Shown here: one piece after another, positions 21,911-25,611 of the stretch
Layout of the letters: the number at the start of each line of letters is the position of its first letter
How positions within the stretch are numbered: position 1 is the first letter of the stretch
Assembly: GCA_900766135.1 (NCBI GenBank)
Contig: CAAFUF010000054.1
Coordinates: forward strand, 1-25,611
DNA from: Paenibacillaceae bacterium
GTDB lineage: Bacteria > Bacillota > Bacilli > Paenibacillales > Paenibacillaceae
Direction of reading: 5' to 3'
Length of the DNA stretch: 25,611 nucleotides
Notes under the pieces: model-generated
Databases searched by the model: none
Told to the model about the DNA's origin: nothing
The model's input: the letters and a program-made list of their open reading frames with translations, nothing else
Program-made: the position numbers and the translations under genes

Positions 21911-22585
21911 CCACAGGTTTTCGGGAATCTCCTTACTTACTTCCATCACTTTGCCAAGCTCCTTCAGCATCGCTTCCGTCAGCTTACCATCCCCTTTGCG
22001 AACGACTTGGACCTCGACCTCTTTTTTCCCCCATTCCTTATAAACCTGCTTAATGGTATCAAAATACAGGTCGATTTTGTGGCCCCGGATGGCCGAGCCT
22101 TTATCGGCGACAATCCCGTAACCGTATCCGGGAATATAGAGAATGGTGCCTAACGGAAAAATCTTCAAATCCGCCGCGATTGTCGAGACGGTATCTTTAT
22201 CCCGCCGCACTTTAACGCCCGAATACGTGATGCCGTATTGCGGATGGTTTGGCTTTTTTCCGGTGGATTCGTAGCCGGCCGTATAGCCTGTCGCCAGGAC
22301 CTTGACCGTTTCCACCGTTTTTTTCTTGCGTTCAGGCTGGGCCTGTTTATGTTCCGGGTTCATCATGATGACCCGTTGATCGTGAGTTTGCCGGGCCGCC
22401 CTTTCCGCCTGCAGTTGCTGCGTTTGCTTCAGCTCCAGCCATTCCGCGAAAGTCCGGGCTTGCCGGTTCGCGTTCAGGTTATGCGGCTGGATGCCGACCG
22501 GCAGATCCGCCGCCATCGTAAACACGAGCAGTACTGCAAGCAAACAGCGTTTGCTTATCTTTTGCCAGAAACTAATTTGTCGCAT
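21896..22585 (-). CDS. Secreted 3D-domain protein (YocH/RpfB-like)
   Basis: 229 aa. A basic N-terminus and a hydrophobic segment (LLAVLLVFTMAADLPVG, about residues 15-31) form a signal peptide. A Gln/Arg-rich linker follows (about 40-92). A C-terminal 3D domain (about 93-180) starts VLATGYTAGYESTGKKP and includes the three-Asp signature: Asp in TIAADLKIFPLGT, VADKGSAIRGHKIDLYFDT. This is the catalytic barrel of MltA/RpfB-like wall-cleaving enzymes. No LysM or G5 domain is present. It may act on peptidoglycan during growth or germination. ATG with GGGGGAGG upstream. Confidence 0.88.
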   Translation of the reverse strand: MRQISFWQKISKRCLLAVLLVFTMAADLPVGIQPHNLNANRQARTFAEWLELKQTQQLQAERAARQTHDQRVIMMNPEHKQAQPERKKKTVETVKVLATGYTAGYESTGKKPNHPQYGITYSGVKVRRDKDTVSTIAADLKIFPLGTILYIPGYGYGIVADKGSAIRGHKIDLYFDTIKQVYKEWGKKEVEVQVVRKGDGKLTEAMLKELGKVMEVSKEIPENLWEKAI

Positions 22586-22652
22586 GTTAAAACCTCCCCC
22601 TTATCCGAAAGGTTTTCCACATCCGCCCAATTCTATACATCCTGGCTTTCCA

Positions 22653-22774
22653 GCACGAAGTTGGTTCGACGGAGTTTGCCCGGCGTCGAATCTTGAATTC
22701 AGCCGGTCCCTCGTTGCTCACGTAGCCTCCAGCTACGCTCCGCTACTCGCTCCCCACTTCATCCAACCTTCTCG
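22653..22774 (-). repeat. Dispersed intergenic repeat, copy B
   Basis: The core (22681-22774) is the inverted counterpart of copy A at 168-262. The left 28 bp (GCACGAAGTTGGTTCGACGG onward) are shared only with copy C, which begins 145 bp further. It contains the small hairpin GTAGC-CTCCA-GCTAC. Confidence 0.75.
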
Positions 22775-22797
22775 GTGCTGAAAAGCCAACCAGACAA

Positions 22798-22882
22798 GCA
22801 CGAAGTTGGTTCGACGGAGCTTGCCCGGCGTCGAATCTTGAATTCAGCCGGTCCCTCCGTTGCTCACGTAGCCTCCAGCTAC
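22798..22882 (-). repeat. Dispersed intergenic repeat, copy C (truncated)
   Basis: It repeats copy B from GCACGAAGTTGG to the GTAGCCTCCAGCTAC hairpin with few changes and then stops abruptly. The array of 52-bp-spaced palindromes begins about ten bases beyond. Confidence 0.75.
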
Positions 22883-22892
22883 TGTTCACCGC

Positions 22893-23074
22893 AAAAATGT
22901 TGTAAAAAGTGCAACATTTTGGCGCGTTCTCGCCGCCCCAAGCCCAAAATGTTGCATAAAGTACAACATTATTGAGGGTTTCCCGCAAAAAAAGACCAGA
23001 ATGTTGCACAAAATACAACATTCTGGCCTCCATCCACCCGCTCACCTGCAAAATGTTGCATAAAATGCAACATT
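22893..23074. repeat. Four palindromes at an exact 52-bp period
   Basis: The motif ATGTTG(n9)CAACAT occurs four times, its first A at 22897, 22949, 23001 and 23053, exactly 52 bp apart. Each is a hairpin: arms AAAATGTTG/CAACATTTT; AATGTTG/CAACATT; CCAGAATGTTG/CAACATTCTGG; AATGTTGCAT/ATGCAACATT. The roughly 29 bp between copies are unrelated to each other. The last copy lies 48 bp beyond the thrS stop and could act as its terminator. Confidence 0.9.
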
Positions 23075-23121
23075 AACTGGGCGCTGAGAGTTACTGGGGT
23101 AGCGTCTCAAGCGCACCAGAA

Positions 23122-25059
23122 CTAAATCACGTGGTTACGGATTTCGTCTTGCAACTGAGCGACCACTTCATCCACCGCTTTGGCGCCAAGATCGCCTTCG
23201 CCGCGCTTCCGCACGGAGACGGTGCCGGCGCTTTGCTCGCTTTCGCCGACGACGAACATATACGGCAGCTTCTCCAACTGAGCCTCGCGAATCTTATAAC
23301 CGAGTTTCTCGTTGCGAAGATCGCTTTCGGCGCGAATGCCGGCAGCGCGCAGCTTGTCTTCCACTTGACGCGCATAAACGTCGAAGTTGCCGGAGACCGG
23401 AATCACCTTCGCTTGAACCGGAGCCAGCCACAGCGGCAAATTCCCGGCAAAGTTCTCGAGCAGGAAAGCCGTGAAGCGTTCCATCGTGCCGAGGATCCCG
23501 CGATGCAGCACGACCGGACGGTGTTTCGCGCCGTCGTCGCCGACGTATTCGAGTTCGAAGCGTTCCGGCAGCAGGAAGTCGATTTGAACGGTCGACAGCG
23601 TTTCTTCCTTGCCGAGCGCCGTTTTGATCTGCACGTCAAGCTTCGGACCGTAGAACGCCGCTTCGCCTTCCGCTTCGAAGAACGGTAAGCCTGCCTCCTC
23701 TACCACCTCACGGAGCATCCGCTGCGCCGTATTCCACATCTCGTCGTTTTGGAAGTATTTCTCCGTGTCCTGGGGATCGCGGTAAGACAACCGGAAGCGG
23801 TACTCATGGATCCCAAAGTCGTTGTATACCTGTCTAATCAGATCCAGCACGCGAGTAAATTCATCCTTGATTTGATCGAGTCGGCAGAAAATGTGCGCAT
23901 CATTCAGCGTCATCGAACGCACGCGGTGCAAACCAGTCAATGCGCCGGACATTTCATAGCGATGCTGCATCCCGAGCTCGGCGATCCGGATCGGCAGATC
24001 CCGATAGCTTCTCATGTCGCTCTTATAGACCATCATATGGTGCGGGCAGTTCATCGGACGGAGTACGAATTCTTCCGTATCGATGGCCATTTTCGGGAAC
24101 ATGTCTTCCTGGTAATGCTCCCAGTGTCCGGACGTTTTGTACAAATCCACATTGCCGAGCACCGGCGTATAGACGTGCTGATAACCCAGTCGTTCTTCGA
24201 TATCGACGATGTAACGCTCCAGCGTACGGCGAACCGTTGCTCCCTTCGGCAGCCAAATCGGCAAGCCTTGACCCACCAGGTTATTGAACGTGAAAATGTT
24301 CAGTTCCTTGCCCAGCTTGCGATGGTCGCGTTTCTTCGCTTCCTCCAGCATATGCAGGTGCTGGTCCAGCTCGGCTTTTTTCATGAACGCGGTGCCGTAA
24401 ATGCGCTGCAGCATTTTGTTGTTGCTGTTGCCGCGCCAGTACGCGCCGGCCACGCTCAGCAGCTTGAATACTTTAATCTTTCCGGTCGAAGGCACATGCG
24501 GCCCGCGGCACAGATCAAAAAATTCGCCTTGATCATAAATCGAAATGACGCTGTCTTCCGGCAAATCGCGAATGAGCTCCAGCTTGTACGGATCGCCCAG
24601 CTCGGTAAAGATCGCCACCGCTTCCTCGCGGCTCACTTCCCGGCGCGTAATCGGCAGGTTTTCGCCGATGATGCGTTCCATTTCTTTTTCGATCTTTTGC
24701 AGATCCTCCGGGTTCAGCGGGTGCTCCAGATCCATGTCATAATAGAAACCGTCTTCGATCACCGGACCGATCCCCAGCTTCACTTCCTTGTTGCCAAACA
24801 GGCGTTTGACCGCCTGGGCCATCAAGTGGGCGCTGCTGTGGCGCATGATTTCCAAGCCGTCCTGGGAGTCTCCCGTAATGATCTCCACTTTGGCGCCGTC
24901 CACCAGCTTCGCGTTCAAGTCAACCGCCACGCCATTGATTTTCCCGCCCAGCGCATTTTTGCGCAAACCGCTGCTGATCGAAGCTGCCACATCCTCCAAA
25001 CTGCTGCCTTCCGCATACTCCCGAACCGAACCGTCCGGCAAAATAACAGATACTGCCAC
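23122..25059 (-). CDS. thrS: Threonyl-tRNA synthetase
   Basis: The class II aminoacyl-tRNA synthetase for threonine, 645 aa, normal length. The N-terminal TGS domain (VSVILPDGSVREYAEG) comes first. The editing domain follows, with HSSAHLMAQAVKRLF and the zinc-type CRGPHVPSTG motif. The catalytic core has the zinc ligand Cys near residue 336 in RPMNCPHHMMVYKS, plus RHRYEMSGALTGLHRVR-like motif 2 and LHRGILGTMERFTAFLLE as motif 3. The C-terminal anticodon-binding domain (WLAPVQAKVIPVSG onward) is complete. The start is a GTG with GGGAGG 8 bases upstream. It is controlled by the T-box leader upstream. Confidence 0.98.
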   Translation of the reverse strand: MAVSVILPDGSVREYAEGSSLEDVAASISSGLRKNALGGKINGVAVDLNAKLVDGAKVEIITGDSQDGLEIMRHSSAHLMAQAVKRLFGNKEVKLGIGPVIEDGFYYDMDLEHPLNPEDLQKIEKEMERIIGENLPITRREVSREEAVAIFTELGDPYKLELIRDLPEDSVISIYDQGEFFDLCRGPHVPSTGKIKVFKLLSVAGAYWRGNSNNKMLQRIYGTAFMKKAELDQHLHMLEEAKKRDHRKLGKELNIFTFNNLVGQGLPIWLPKGATVRRTLERYIVDIEERLGYQHVYTPVLGNVDLYKTSGHWEHYQEDMFPKMAIDTEEFVLRPMNCPHHMMVYKSDMRSYRDLPIRIAELGMQHRYEMSGALTGLHRVRSMTLNDAHIFCRLDQIKDEFTRVLDLIRQVYNDFGIHEYRFRLSYRDPQDTEKYFQNDEMWNTAQRMLREVVEEAGLPFFEAEGEAAFYGPKLDVQIKTALGKEETLSTVQIDFLLPERFELEYVGDDGAKHRPVVLHRGILGTMERFTAFLLENFAGNLPLWLAPVQAKVIPVSGNFDVYARQVEDKLRAAGIRAESDLRNEKLGYKIREAQLEKLPYMFVVGESEQSAGTVSVRKRGEGDLGAKAVDEVVAQLQDEIRNHVI

Positions 25060-25109
25060 CTTTTGTTCCTCCCTACAGAAAATGTTGTTGGATTCACCGG
25101 AGCGGACAA

Positions 25110-25345
25110 ATCAAAAAACGCCCGTCCCGGAAAGGGACGAGCGTTATACCCGTGGTTCCACCCTCATTCGGCCCTTCCGCAGCACCAACAAGTGCATTGC
25201 ATTCGGATAGGCCCTTAATTCGGCATTCGATAACGGCAATGAACCGGTATTCCTTACTTGATCCAAGGTTCAGGAATACAGCTACAAAGGGGTAAACCAA
25301 AAGCGAAACCGAAGGGAATTCCAGCCAAGTTCCCTTTCTCTGTAC
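25110..25345 (-). promoter_or_regulatory. T-box riboswitch leader of thrS (Thr, ACC specifier)
   Basis: The T-box sequence GAGGGTGGAACCACGGG is on the minus strand (about 25151-25167). The specifier ACC (Thr) is at 25267-25269 in the context CCTGA-ACC-TTGG, parallel to GAA-CTC in the leuS leader. The terminator stem AACGCTCGTCCC/GGGACGGGCGTT is followed by TTTTT just before the thrS ribosome binding site. The 5' limit is approximate and no confident promoter was found upstream. Confidence 0.9.
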
Positions 25346-25499
25346 CGTTCAAGTCTTCTGGCTCATGTCTTTGTCAACGCTATTAATGATGTTCAATCAT
25401 CAGCTTTTGATCACGAAGCCAATCAAGATGCGAATACTTGCAAGTTATTATAATGCTAACTTTTCGAGCCGTCAAGGAACCCTACTCTTATCTGTTGTT

Positions 25500-25544
25500 G
25501 TTCTGTGATAATGTCACCCTATAACTGTTCTGAGATAATGTCAC
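25500..25544 (+). repeat. Tandem 18-bp direct repeats upstream of a transposase start
   Basis: GTTCTGTGATAATGTCAC (25500-25517) and GTTCTGAGATAATGTCAC (25527-25544) differ at one position and are 27 bp apart in register. Together with the downstream start codon they look like the left end of an insertion sequence, probably transposase binding sites. The stretch 25346-25499 shows no gene I can support. Confidence 0.6.
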
Positions 25545-25560
25545 TATGGGACAGGAGACA

Positions 25561-25611
25561 ATGACATTGAGCAGAGCAGAATTGAAGAAGGTCATCGTGG
25601 TGGAGAAAATC
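25561..25611 (+). CDS. Start of a probable ISNCY-like transposase, cut by the window edge
   Basis: An ATG with AGGAG shortly upstream opens a frame MTLSRAELKKVIVVEKI that continues past the window. This resembles the N-terminus of ISNCY/IS1202-like transposases (MTL...E..R..VI...), which begin with a helix-turn-helix. Only 17 residues are visible, so the family call is tentative. Confidence 0.5.
   Translation, partial: MTLSRAELKKVIVVEKI

Noticed and set aside
22743..23051. Minus-strand frame of 102 codons
   Set aside because: It runs through the dispersed repeat and the palindromes. The 52-bp period is not a multiple of three, so the repeats fall in different frames. No ribosome binding site is visible.
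22893..23074. CRISPR array (about 23-bp repeats with about 29-bp spacers)
   Set aside because: There are only four copies. They differ in sequence while keeping pairing, each is a full palindrome, and no cas genes are near.
23749..25218. 489-codon plus-strand frame
   Set aside because: It is antisense to thrS and its T-box and shows the His/Gln/Arg-rich bias of a shadow frame.
25346..25386. Promoter of thrS at TTGACA (near 25371-25376)
   Set aside because: The hexamer is good, but no acceptable -10 lies 16-18 bp after it, so I did not list it as a feature.

Overview
The window looks like chromosomal DNA of an endospore-forming Firmicute, most likely Paenibacillaceae (Paenibacillus or a close relative). 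The protein-coding parts look moderately GC-rich. The comE competence locus with divergent comER, two T-box-controlled aminoacyl-tRNA synthetase genes, a gamma-type SASP-like gene with a sigma-G promoter, and many strong Shine-Dalgarno sites with GTG/TTG starts all fit this group. The genus is inferred from gene style, not proven.

Layout. 1-550: a non-coding stretch with a dispersed repeat and a hairpin. 549-2311 (-): an ECF sigma factor translationally coupled to its zinc-finger, membrane-spanning anti-sigma factor. 2468-6459 (-): comEA, comEB and comEC, with an intrinsic terminator between comEB and comEC. 6675-7610 (+): comER, divergent. 7630-10071 (-): leuS behind a complete Leu T-box leader and a consensus sigma-A promoter.

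10575-11956 is a small accessory patch. A tRNA-Pro(CGG) gene has its last 25 bp repeated 1.26 kb downstream with two mismatches, followed by a terminator of the kind expected after a tRNA. Between the repeats lie AT-rich DNA, a decayed gene and a 27-codon Hol_Tox-type type I toxin gene with a putative convergent antisense RNA. I read this as the remnant of an element integrated into the tRNA 3' end.

11955-17811 holds stress and redox style genes: a MerR regulator divergent from an NAD-dependent epimerase (19-bp-spacer promoter between them), an SDR oxidoreductase, an AraC-type regulator, an aromatic-acid-exporter/FUSC-like membrane protein, a secreted YHYH plus stalk-domain protein and a small membrane protein. 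17831-19695 (-) is a TetR regulator coupled to an Acg-type nitroreductase-fold protein, with a perfect 25-bp dyad beside the promoter. 19830-21596 is an intact IS1182-family element. 21617-22585 (-) holds a SASP-like gene and a secreted 3D-domain protein. 22653-23074 is an unusual non-coding tract: two copies of the dispersed repeat and then four palindromes spaced exactly 52 bp apart. 23122-25059 (-) is thrS behind a Thr T-box leader. The right edge cuts into a probable ISNCY-like transposase gene preceded by two 18-bp direct repeats.

The most interesting signals are the 52-bp-phased palindromes, the type I toxin locus with its hidden ribosome binding site, and the tRNA-flanked remnant that carries it.
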